From: Aurelia coerulea
Taxonomy: Eukaryota > Cnidaria > Scyphozoa > Semaeostomeae > Ulmaridae
Assembly: GCA_039566865.1 (NCBI GenBank)
Contig: CM076945.1
Span: forward strand, 3,833,501 to 3,897,500
Reading direction: 5' to 3'
Length of the DNA stretch: 64,000 nucleotides
Part shown: piece by piece, positions 21,745-31,183 of the stretch
How the letters are laid out: every line of letters starts with the position of its first letter
Position numbering within the stretch: the first letter of the stretch is position 1
Notes under the pieces: model-generated
The model's input: the letters and a program-made list of their open reading frames with translations, nothing else
Databases searched by the model: none
What the model was told of the DNA's origin: nothing
Program-made: the position numbers and the translations under genes

Positions 21745-22974
21745 AATTAGGTACATCAGACATTGAGAAAGTGGTTTTTGGTTTTGATATCCAGCTACCA
21801 AAATCAAAACCAATTCTTGTAGGATCAGATGCTATTGCAGGGAAATTTCTCAAAGATGATGCGGCAGCTCTAGCAGAGCCTATAACTGAATTATGTAATC
21901 TCTCAATCCTTCGATCCACATTTCCTGATGGTTGCAAACTAGCGAAAAGGACACCACTTTTCAAAAAAGGATTGAAGATGATCCCAAAAGCTATAGACCA
22001 ATTTCCCTGCTTCCACAACTTTCAAAGATTATAGAAAAAATTATTCATATGGTCAAGTACAAAAGTACCTTAATAAAAAGAAAATATTATATAAATACAA
22101 ATCCGGCTTTCGCGCACATCATTCAACAGATACTTGCCTATCCTACTTAAATGATAAGATCTATCGAGGATTTGAGAATGGTATGTTTACAGGCATGATT
22201 TTGATTGACCTATTTACAAAAAGCATTCAACACTGACCATGAAATTTTACTAGATAAAATGGTTTGTTGCGGCTTTAGTAGACTTGCCCCAAGTCTGTTT
22301 TGTCAACTGTAATAAGTCTACCGGAAAGTATATTGCTTTTCACTTTTCCCTTCAATTTTTTTGACGAAATAGACTTGGGGCAAGTCTACGGCTTTGGTGA
22401 CTCTACGATTTCATGGTGTAAATCTTATCTTATCTCCAGAACCGATCTTTTCTGTCAATATCGAAAAGGTTATTCAAACCCTGGTAATTTGTCATGTGGG
22501 GTTCCTCAGGGGTCAATTCTTGGTCCACTCATTTTCCTCCTGTATGTGAATGACATGGCACGGGCAGTTGACTATAACCTACTTCTGTACGCAGATGATT
22601 CCTGCTTGCTCTTTGGAGACAAAGACATTGAGAACATAGATACCAACTTGAATAGAAGCTTCAACTCTTTGTGTGATCGGTTTTTGGAAAACAAACTAAG
22701 TATTCAGTTTGGAGAAGACAAAACCAAATCCATTCTTTTCGGCCGAAATAAATGTAAAAACCTAAAAAAGCTTGACATCAGGAGGGGTGAAATAAAAATT
22801 AAACTGCACTCAATGGTCACATACCTTGGATGTGTTCAGGATGAGAATCTCTCTCGGGAATCAATGGCAACTAAAATGCTTCAAAAAATAAATGGCAAGC
22901 TGAAATTTCTGTATAGAAAACAAAGCTTCCTGGACAACTCACTTCGCAGATTGTTTTTAAATTTTCTTATTTAA
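21745..22974 (+). pseudogene. Non-LTR (LINE) reverse transcriptase remnant
   Basis: Conceptual translation shows RT blocks in order: PITELCNLSI and FPDGCKLAKRTP, then YRPISLLPQLSKIIEKI in another frame, then HHSTDTCLSYLNDKI, ILIDLFTK (motif A), GVPQGSILGPLIFLLYVND, LLYADDSCLLF (motif C, YADD) and KTKSILFGR. This is the order of Jockey/CR1-type LINE ORF2. Several frameshifts and the MITE at 22279 break it, and the endonuclease and 5' part are missing. It cannot make a full enzyme. It lies in sense orientation in the intron of gene C. Confidence 0.85.
22279..22388. mobile_element. TAGACTTGCCCC MITE, copy 2, inside the LINE
   Basis: A 110-bp element with inverse ends TAGACTTGCCCCAAGTCT. Flanks are CGGCTTTAG at 22270-22278 and CGGCTTTGG at 22389-22397, a 9-bp duplication with one mismatch. 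Removing it joins MVCCGFG to DSTISWCKSYL in the RT frame, so it inserted after the LINE. Confidence 0.85.
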
Positions 22975-23276
22975 CCCTACCCTGGGTACCAGAGCCTTAA
23001 TAAAAAGTGAATACCCAGGGTAATTCAACCCAACTTTGATTAAGTATGCACCTCATGGTTCCCGATATTTAATGAGAGGCTGTCTATAAACTCCAATCAG
23101 CATAGAACAATTGCATTCGCTTCTATTTGAATTTAAAAAACACAGCACACGTTGGGGCTACAGAATTGAAAGCTATAAACTGGCTCCCCACAAAGAACAG
23201 AGTTGATCAACATACATGTGCAAACATAATGATCTCTCGTGTAAACGCGGTTTCATCTTAAAAATTTTCATTTCAG

Positions 23277-23653
23277 CAAAAACCTTCAAGATACGGCACA
23301 TCACCGGAAAATGTGTTGGACTCCGTGTAAGTGACTATGCAATAGTCTTTACATCATCATGCAACGAAAGCTTTATTTGGACGGATAACTCCTGCATTCA
23401 ACATGTACGGACAGGACTATGTATGATTGCAGACGGTAACTACAATGGTGCTGTGGTGCGCTTGCGAGACAAGTGTCATGATGAATTCAGCAGATATAAA
23501 CAAAACGATAAACTCTCATTGGAAAATATGGCAACGAAGAAATGCTTTCATCCGTCCAATGGTGGATACATTGCACCACAAGATGGCCTAGAATTGGTGT
23601 TTCACTATGGTTGTAATCTGGATCGGCTACGATTCGATCTCATTTGGGATTAG
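23277..23653 (+). CDS. Secreted trefoil gene C, exon 2: beta-trefoil-like domain
   Basis: Terminal exon after acceptor TTTCATTTCAG; stop TAG at 23651-23653. Three repeats mirror gene A: IRHITGKCVG...SSC, IQHVRTGLCMI...DKC, and a third with ATKKCFHP...YGC, closing in LRFDLIWD (gene A closes in FNLIWN). Six Cys are conserved in position. A ricin-B-like beta-trefoil fold is inferred. The phase-1 join fits either first exon, at 17828 or 19993. Confidence 0.65.
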
Positions 23654-24169
23654 AACGTTGGCTTCAGATTGTTGAGCTGTTACATTAGTGCACTAGACTA
23701 GACCAGCACAAAAAACTGATGAATAACATTAGATTAACATGGATTTGTGCCTGGATGTACATAACTACACATACCTATGATTTACGCTTTAAGTTCATTC
23801 CTATATCCTGTTCCTGTTATGTTATTTTAGTTGATTTTAGTTATGTTACATCGTTTGTATGTAGAGCATTGTAGCATATATATCATATCACTTCTTTTTG
23901 CGCACTATGTAAAGGAAAGAATTAATTGCTGACGAGTATGATGTTTTCCTTGTGGCTGTATTTAGTACATTTTGTGTATTCATGGTAGACTATTACATGA
24001 GTCCTTGTTTTCGCTCCATTACCCCCCCCCCCACAATACCCATTCCGCCTCAACGCAGTTTTAGCGGAATTACTATAACAGTAACAAATAATTCAATTCA
24101 ATATTCATGGGTCGTTAGACTCCGCAGTTTTGCTTGATTCCCACAGCCTTGTTCTTTTACGGAGGAAAA
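23654..24169. other. 3' flank of gene C
   Basis: No clear AATAAA was found in the first 350 bp. A run of nine or more C lies near 24022-24033. No further gene recognised. Confidence 0.4.
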
Positions 24170-24301
24170 CATTATTTACTACTACGGAGGAGCTAGCGTT
24201 CATTACCTCCTCCGCAAAACTATAAAAAATTTCCTCCACAGGTACATTTTAGTTGCAGTGCTCCTCCATAGAAGCACACCAGCAGTGTCTAACTACCCAT
24301 G
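24170..24301. mobile_element. Right arm of the 733-type MITE
   Basis: Ends GCTCCTCCATAGAAGC...GTGTCTAACTACCCATG exactly as the element at 733-1080, with CCTCCGCAxxACTATA inside. The left arm is reduced to CGGAGGA fragments. Confidence 0.65.
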
Positions 24302-24527
24302 GTGTATTTAGGTAGCATGTGTCTCAGAATCCTCTGGGACATAGGCTAGTATTTAGTGTATATTACTGATCCACTGATCTGAAGAAAGACGAATATATCG
24401 AGTCACTACCGACGAGGTGTACCGTCGTCAACAGCGTGCTATTTAATAGTTTGTTCACGTTAAAGTTAGTTGGTGGAGAAATGGTGGAGATAGATAGCTA
24501 ATAACTCAAGAGCTGCATATGCAGGTC

Positions 24528-24545
24528 GGGGGGGGGGGGGGGGGG
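24528..24545. repeat. Poly-G run (18 G)
   Basis: Uninterrupted G18, able in principle to form a G-quadruplex. The exact length may be affected by sequencing. Confidence 0.8.
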
Positions 24546-25074
24546 TACTTCATTGTTAAATGATACTGGATCATATGGGATGGGTTGGTTTTTCATCTGA
24601 AATTCTCTAAATATGGGTCTGTTTTTAACCATAATGCTGCTAGCTGCTAGATGGGTAGTTCTTTGAGAATTTTCTTATCAATGGGTCCCATAATGACAAT
24701 TTGCACCAATCTACTGAAAATTGTCTTTGTATTCTGCTTGAGAAATTCATACATATAGTTCAGAAATTTCCTGATGTTATGTTCATGCAAATGCACAAAT
24801 GGGTTCGGAATTCTTGAATATTCTGTCATGTAAATGGGTCCTTTTCCCAAAGTGCAGATGCGGCCCATGACGACATTTTATTCATATACTTTCAAACGCT
24901 GCTTTAGTGTATTCAAGATTTTCCTGACTTTTCTTAATTGGTACGTCATAAACTAGCACACATATTTTTCAAAGTCGACTCCGCGAATGGAGTGACTCAT
25001 GAAGGCGTCATTTTGGGAACTAGTTCCCAGAGTATCACAGTCAAAGGCGGAACCGTTTGAAAAATGTAAGCAGG
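24546..25074. other. Intergenic, nothing recognised
   Basis: A minus-strand open stretch at 24647-24868 has no recognisable domain. The rest is AT-rich. Confidence 0.35.
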
Positions 25075-25200
25075 GGGGTGGAACAGGGGTCTAAATCTCC
25101 CTTCTCCCACGAAAATTTGGCAATTTCTCCCTTCTCCCAGCAAAAATGAACAGTTTCTCCCTTCTCCCACGGATTTCTAAATCTCCCTTCGTCTCTAAAT
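25075..25200. repeat. TTTCTCCCTTCTCCCA short tandem repeat
   Basis: Four units of about 30 bp, each with CTCCCTTCTCCCA(C/G) followed by an A/T-rich spacer. It begins just after GCAGGGGGGTGGAA; a similar array at 30543-30662 ends next to the inverse ACCCCCCTG. Confidence 0.65.
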
Positions 25201-25294
25201 TTCGTCTTGTATTCATTCATTTTCTTTCAAAAACATCCAACTGAAGATACAAGTATTGCTTCGCACTGCCTATTTCCGTCAGGCGCAAAGCCAT

Positions 25295-25678
25295 TACACG
25301 TATTTCTTAAAAGAAGCAAATGATTTGGGCCAGTACTGAAAGTTTCTTATCGGATTTTGAGTACTCAGAGTTTCTTACTAGTTTCTTAGAGAGGTTCCAT
25401 AGCAATCTTCATGTTCAGTACCTGTGCCCTCATGAACATTTCAAAACAAAGTTTTTCTCAGCTATTCCAATGTTTAGACGTGACACTACTCAAGTACCTT
25501 ATGAGTAATATGATACAGAGAGCAAGTGAAAATAAAGTAAAAATGTGTCAAGCATTTCCTTTATCAAAATAAATAGTTTCTTAGATTATATTTTCCCAAT
25601 AATAAATAGTTTCTTAATTTTTTGGCGATCTGAGAGTTCAGTTTCTTCTCGGCAGTTTCTTAGAAAAATACGTGTATG
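25295..25678. mobile_element. AAGAAACT-family MITE, copy 2
   Basis: Ends TACACGTATTTCTTAAAAGA and AGAAAAATACGTGTA are inverse; the interior matches 13757-14094 in the same orientation. Confidence 0.8.
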
Positions 25679-25699
25679 GGCTTTAGCCTATTGACAAAA

Positions 25700-26245
25700 C
25701 ACTGGACCAGTCTGGGGTTGGTATGATTGATGATAAATTACAAGATAATACTGCTATTAAAGATGTATGATACTTTTTTCCATTATTTCTCGACTTCTCC
25801 TTATGAAAATACGTATTCAAATAAGCAATTTGAGCGAAGTGACGTCATATCATTCCAACGAAAACGAGGCTGTGCGGTTGTTTTTCACCTCTTAATCACT
25901 GCTAGCCTCTTTATCGTGTACTCATGCATTGACAATGACATGAGAACACGATTAAGAGGCTTGCTACGATAAAGAGGCGAAAAAACAATCACACAGCCTG
26001 GTCTTCGTTTGCGCGATATGACGTCCCTTCGCTCAAATTGCTTATTTGAATACGCAATTTCACAAGGAGAAGGCGAAAAATAGTGGAAAAAAGTATCATA
26101 CATCATTCATAGCAGTATTATCTTGTATTTTATCATGAATCATATCAACCCCGGACTTGTCCTTTAATGTTTAACATCATTCATAACAGTATAATCTTGT
26201 ATTTTATCATCAATCATACCAACCCCGGAATTGTCCTTTACCAAT
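25700..26245. mobile_element. Fold-back MITE with repeated right terminus
   Basis: Arms of about 200 bp pair inversely: GGGGTTGGTATGATTGATGAT on the left, and ATCATGAATCATATCAACCCC on the right at about 26135-26155. The last 75 bp are repeated once more directly to 26245. The left arm holds TGACGTCA, a full CRE-type palindrome. No TSD was identified. Confidence 0.7.
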
Positions 26246-26706
26246 CCAGGTATGTAAAACTGGTAAAAATACCGGGTGTCTCAAAAAAGTACCCCCTTTT
26301 GACTCAACAAGGCAACAAAAAGATAATAATTTGAATTCTTTTTGAATTCATGGTTACATTTGTTGGTCTTCAACTTAAATGCACATACCTTGCATTTGGA
26401 AATCGACCACCAAACACCGGAGATATGAGTTCACAAGGTCAACATTTTGAGTGCACCTGAAACCAGAGGTTTTGAGAAATGGCCTAGCCATGATTTGACA
26501 ACAAACAGGCATTTTGCAAACGAATTTTCGACTTTGACCTTTACTTTCTATTTTTGAAAAGATTTATACCTTGAATTACTTCAATTGTTCTTGAAGTAAC
26601 TTTTCTTTTGAGGAAACGGTCCTTGCATTGCATTGGATCCCAAGTGTTTTGTATTAAAGAAGAGAAAAAGGAGCACATGCACGCTTATTTTGGGGCCTGG
26701 TGTACA

Positions 26707-27160
26707 ACCACTTACCACCGACCACACCGACCACATACCACCGACCACACTTACCACCGTCCACTTACCACACTTACCACCGACCATGATAGCCACCGAC
26801 CACCGACCACCGACCGAGAAAACCACTTACCACCGACCAATAAACCACTTACCACCGACCAACAAACCACTTACCACCGACCAAAAAGGCCACCGACCAC
26901 CGAACAAGAAAACCACTTACCAATTACCACCGACCAAGAAAACCACTTACCACTTACCACCGACCAAGAAAACCACTTACCACTTACCACCGACCAAGAA
27001 AACCACTTACCACTTACCACCGACCAAGAAAACCACTTACCACTTACCACTTACCACCGACCAAGAAAACCACTTACCACCGACCACCGACCAAGAAAAC
27101 CACTTACCACTTACCACCGACCACCGACCAAGAAAACCACTTACCACCGACCACCGACCA
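26707..27160. repeat. ACCACNN heptad minisatellite, left array
   Basis: About 450 bp built from ACCACCG and ACCACTT heptamers plus an ACCAAGAAA variant, organised in higher-order units of about 30-37 bp. All three forward frames stay open for long distances for compositional reasons; this is not a gene. Confidence 0.9.
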
Positions 27161-27474
27161 AAATTTTATAGAGTAAAATTTTAAAAATTATTTTAATGAG
27201 TTTCTTCTTACAAAGTTGTAGGCTGCCCTGGAAATCCCGTATACCCTATCCAATATCTAATATTTGTCTGTTCTAGTTGATATCAATACTAAAATAATTG
27301 ATTTTCTGATTAAATAGATTTTCATTTTCTGAAGTGATGCTCTGAAGTATATAGACCAGGAAGAGTTCATCTTCGTTTGACGTGAAGTAAATATGATTTT
27401 CTGTTCATCCGTTGGTTTACAATTGAAATTGGAGATTGATAATTAAAATTGGGGCAGAGATTTTGTGTTTTATC

Positions 27475-28075
27475 TACCGGGTGTCTCAAAAAAATACCCG
27501 CTTAAATTGGGTATAGTAACAAAGCGATAAGATATCGGGACTTTCCGAAGACAAAGCTACATTTGTTTATCTTCAACTTGAATGCACATACCTTGCATTT
27601 TAGAATCGTCTACCAAAGCTCGCAAAGTCGAAATTTAGAGTACACCTAAAAACTGCCTAACCATATTTGAGAAACGGCCTAGCCATATGATCAGATATCA
27701 CCGGCAATGTGCAAAAGAATTTGAAATTGTGTTCATATTTCGATTTTTAGGTTTTACTTTTGAAAAGAATTATACTTTGAGATGCTTCAATCGTTTATGA
27801 TATTGTTTTTCTTTTGAGGAATCGATCCTTGCGTTGCATTCCATTGAACACGCTATTCTTATCAACGAAAAATAAAAGGGGTACATGCACGCTTATTTTG
27901 GAGATGTGGCACGAGTTTATCATTCATATCACATTTTTATTCTATTCGCTTAGTTAGAGTCGTGGTCATGCGTCCATAATTTTTTTCAAAATAAAGACTG
28001 AAAAAATAAAGTTTGCAGCTGCTTTGTAAAATGCCCATGATATCAAATCATGGCTAGGCCCTTTTTCGAAACTTT
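27475..28075. mobile_element. Satellite-free copy of the composite's arm
   Basis: Starts TA-CCGGGTGTCTCAAAAAA and follows the left arm (CTTGAATGCACATACC, CTTTTGAGGAA, ACATGCACGCTTATTTTGGAGA), then continues into right-arm sequence (CATGGCTAGGCCCTTTTT). It therefore shows the uninterrupted centre of the element. The right terminus is lost. Confidence 0.65.
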
Positions 28076-28197
28076 ACGCAGTCATACGGCCGGTTTTTTA
28101 TGTGTCTGTTTTGTGTCTCAATGCTTACATTTGATTTTTAAACATATGATTTGCATCACATTTTATCATTGGCGGAAACCATGGAATGTTCACTACA

Positions 28198-28576
28198 ATT
28201 ATTTTTTATAAGAAACTGCTTATAAGAAACTCAACTCTCAGATCGCCAAAAAATTAAGAAACTCCAGTACTGGGAGAATAAAAGTTAAGAATCTATTTAC
28301 TTTGATGAAGGAAATCCTTGACCCTTTTCACTTTACTTTCATTTGTTTCCAGTATCATATTACTCGTTAAGGTACTTCAGTAATGTCTAAACATTGGAAA
28401 GGCTCAAACAATATTGTTTTGAAGTGTTCACGAGGGCACGGGTAGTGAACATGAAGATTGTTATGGTACCTCTAAGAAACTCGTAAGAAACTCTGAGTAC
28501 TCAAAATCTGATAATTTTAAGAAATTTTCAGTGCTGGTCCAAATTCTTAGTTTCTTATGAAAGAAATACGTGTACA
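28198..28576. mobile_element. AAGAAACT-family MITE, copy 3 (inverted)
   Basis: Reverse-orientation copy: ATAAGAAACT at the left, AAGAAATACGTGTA at the right, with the same internal landmarks as copies 1 and 2. It lies inside the 3.9-kb composite. Confidence 0.8.
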
Positions 28577-28820
28577 TGTTCAGTTATGCGCGCTTTGTCA
28601 ACGTTCGTTCACCGAGCCCATTTTAAGGATTTGCAGCTGCAATGCAACGTAAATGAACAAAACTTCATCCAGGAGTTCTGCATTTAGAAGGCTACATGTA
28701 GCTCCAAGCAGCTCCCAGCGCAAAGCTTCCTGCGCCTATGCCTGTGTCAGAACACACAAATCTGTGCCATTTTATTCCTTTATCGGAAAGTCTATACGTC
28801 CCGGTTTGGGTAAAATTATG

Positions 28821-28873
28821 TTGTTGTTGTTGTTGTTGTTATTGTTGTTATTGTTGTTATTGTTATTGTTGCT
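28821..28873. repeat. (TTG/TTA)n microsatellite
   Basis: TTGTTGTTG with TTA interruptions over about 53 bp. Confidence 0.9.
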
Positions 28874-29416
28874 GTTGTGATGCGATAACTGGGACTATCA
28901 TAGAGTCTATTAAAACGGAGTAATGATGGTGCGGCAGATAAAAGCAAGTTCTTAGGGGAACAGTGAAAAATAACAAAAAATTGTATGAAGATCACCCAAA
29001 TTTAGATGCAGGTATTACCATATGACTTCCCGTGAAGTACGTAGTTAATGCAACAGATGTGGATTAAGTGAATTGAAAGGGGGAAACAGATTGGTTTATC
29101 ATTTCATTACAGGATCAGAGCCTTGCCACAAACCACCACCGGAAAAAGATCATTGAAGACGGGAGAAACCAAAATGCAGATTATGCGTTATTTTTATTAG
29201 ACTGGTAGGCAGTTTCTTCAATTTTTGGGCCATTAGTTTCAGAGTTAATTTGAAACTATAATTCAGCTTTAACAAAAAACGTCAAAACAAAAATTTTGCT
29301 TTTTAAATTCAGCTTTCGAAAAATTGAGCCTACTATTTCTTATAAGCGGTTTCTTATGCAACTGGAAAATTTTTAAAAAAAGGTCACAATGTCCACAAGA
29401 TAATCGGTTGTTTGCT

Positions 29417-29822
29417 GGTCGGTGGTAAGTGGCTTCCTTGGTCGGTGGTCGGTGGTCGGTGGTCGGTGGTAAGTGGTTTTCTTGGTCGGTGGTAAGTGGT
29501 AAGTGGTAAGTGGTTTTCTTGGTCGGTGGTAAGTGGTAAGTGGTTTTCTTGGTCGGTGGTAAGTGGTAAGTGGTAAGTGGTTTTCTTGGTCGGTGGTAAG
29601 TGGTAAGTGGATTGTTGGTCGGTGGTCGGTGATAAGTATGGTCGGTGGTAAGTGGTTTGTTGGTCGGTGGTAGGTGGTTTTCGTGGTCGGTGGTCGGTGG
29701 TGCTGGTCGGTGGTCGGTGATGCTGGTCGGTGGTCGGTGGTCGGTGGTCGGTCTGGTCGTGGTCGGTGCGGTCGGTGGTATGTGGTCGGTGCACTGGTCG
29801 GTGTGGTCGGTGGTAAGTGGTT
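29417..29822. repeat. Heptad minisatellite, right array (inverted)
   Basis: GGTCGGTGGTAAGTGGT units with GGTTTTCTT variants: the reverse complement of the array at 26707. It runs into GGTTGTACACC, the same junction word as the left array, and then into the right arm of the element. Confidence 0.9.
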
Positions 29823-30210
29823 GTACACCACGCCTTATTTTGGAGATGTGGCACGACTTTATCACTCTTACCACTTTTTTAATCAGCGCCATGTCCATGC
29901 ATCTTTTATTCTTTTCAAAAGCAAAACACGGAAACTTAAAAGTCTACAGGTCTACAGGTACTTTGGAAAATGTCCACCATACAAATCATGACTAGGCCCT
30001 TTTTAAAAACCTCTGGTTTTGGAGGTACTGTAAATTTTCACTTTGCGAACCTGTATCTCCGGTGTTTAGAGGACGATTTCTAAACGGAAGGTACGTGCAT
30101 CTAAGTTGAACATTGGTAAATTTAGCTGTGAAGTCGGGGAGCAATGATATCTTATTGCTTGGTTCCTATTTCCAGTCAAAAGGGGGTACTTTTTTATGAG
30201 ACACCCGGTA

Positions 30211-30542
30211 GATGGTTTCTTAACAGCTGGACAACTAGACATTTAAAGTAAATCTAAGCATTCATCATAAGCCTTTGATGAAATACCGATCCAAAGACAA
30301 TAGCCAGTGACGCATCACGCACCATATTTGGCTAACTCACTAGCAGCGTCAAAAAGAAATACTGATATCTCAAAAGGAGGCAAGCCTCCAAACCGTTTAA
30401 ATCCAAGTTTCCCCCCAATTTTTTCAAATTGATAGACATGCTAAATCATTTCTAGTTCCAATAACAAACATGAAACGGTGAAAATAATGTTAACCATGAG
30501 GTGCGCATCGGAAAATCATAGTAATAGCTACGATGATTTGAA
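30211..30542. other. Intergenic, nothing recognised
   Basis: No gene or repeat identified apart from a short GGAGGCAAGCCTCC palindrome near 30377. Confidence 0.35.
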
Positions 30543-30662
30543 AATCTCCCTTTCTCCCTTCATTATTTTTTCTCCCTTCTCCTCTTCAAAATTTTCTGAA
30601 TTCTCCCTTCCCCTGTAAAATTTTGGCCATTCTCCCTTCTCCCTTCGCAGTACCACCCCCCT
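30543..30662. repeat. CTCCCTTCTCCC short tandem repeat, second array
   Basis: Same 30-bp-type unit and orientation as 25075-25200, ending GCAGTACCACCCCCCTG. Confidence 0.6.
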
Positions 30663-30756
30663 GTCTTTATTGTTTGTTATTTACTTTACTAGTAAATTTC
30701 CTTGCCACTATTCACTGGTCATCCCCTTAAACAAATTACATGAAGTAACTGCTAGT

Positions 30757-30876
30757 GTCTAAAGTCTATCTCAAATGAGATATCACATGAACATTTTCGC
30801 GAATAAAAACAATTAGAGTCTTTTCAATATTGATTTTGCGTTATCGCAAATCTCACGTGATACCTAATTTGAGAAG
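30757..30876. mobile_element. Short MITE, CTAAAGTCTATCTCAAAT ends
   Basis: Left CTAAAGTCTATCTCAAATGAG pairs loosely with right GTGATACCTAATTTGAGAAGG. A related element lies at 63347-63475 and a half at 21338. It is about 250 bp upstream of the MTR start. Confidence 0.5.
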
Positions 30877-31114
30877 GCCACAAAAGGTCATTCCTTTCTG
30901 AATAGACATGGCTGCCGAATAGGCCTAACATTTCGCCTCTCTAACTTTACTGATGCTTAATTTGTCCTTCTCACGTTCTTTATCCCGAGCAAGTACACAA
31001 AAAGACATCCAAAAGCAAGCTGAATCGGAAGTGGATACTTCATAAAGAAGCTAGATACATCACCTGAATTTGTTTTACAAGTTTTTGCCAATTTTTGCCA
31101 AGCGGAGCCGACGA

Positions 31115-31122
31115 GCGGGAAA
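31115..31122 (+). promoter_or_regulatory. E2F-like site just before the MTR ATG
   Basis: GCGGGAAA fits the E2F consensus TTTSSCGC read on the other strand, 6 bp before the ATG in the locally GC-richest stretch. Motif-only evidence; it could lie in the 5' UTR. Confidence 0.3.
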
Positions 31123-31128
31123 ATCAAA

Positions 31129-31183
31129 ATGCCGCCGGTTTGCAAGCCGATGGGAGAAGGCTCGATGGAAAGTCAGGCATCTG
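31129..31183 (+). CDS. MTR exon 1
   Basis: Residues 1-18 ([11 protein letters not shown]...), ends in phase 1 at CTG|GTAAGT. The start is inferred from an in-frame ATG joining exon 2; this N-terminus is not conserved. Confidence 0.7.

Larger units (their letters stand above)
26270..30210. mobile_element. 3.9-kb composite fold-back structure with mariner-type ends
   Basis: TA-CCGGGTGTCTCAAAAAAGT at 26270 and the inverse at 30185-30210 with TA at the edge. The outer arms (26270-26700 and 29830-30210) are homologous in inverted orientation, with landmarks AACACCGGAGATA, AACCAGAGGTTTT and GTGTACAACCACTTACC. Each arm runs directly into a heptad minisatellite. Between them lie a third, direct copy of the arm (27475), an AAGAAACT MITE and a TTG microsatellite. 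It could be one giant element or two half-elements brought together. Confidence 0.6.

Noticed and set aside
24360..24470. Another hammerhead-like CTGAAGA motif
   Set aside because: A short stem follows, but the GAAA box is replaced by GAGTC and no closing stems were found.
26608..27184. Long overlapping open frames rich in HRP and TTD on the plus strand
   Set aside because: All frames are open because the heptad satellite lacks stop codons; nothing protein-like was seen.
29269..29898. Long minus-strand open frames of the same kind
   Set aside because: Translation of the inverted satellite array.
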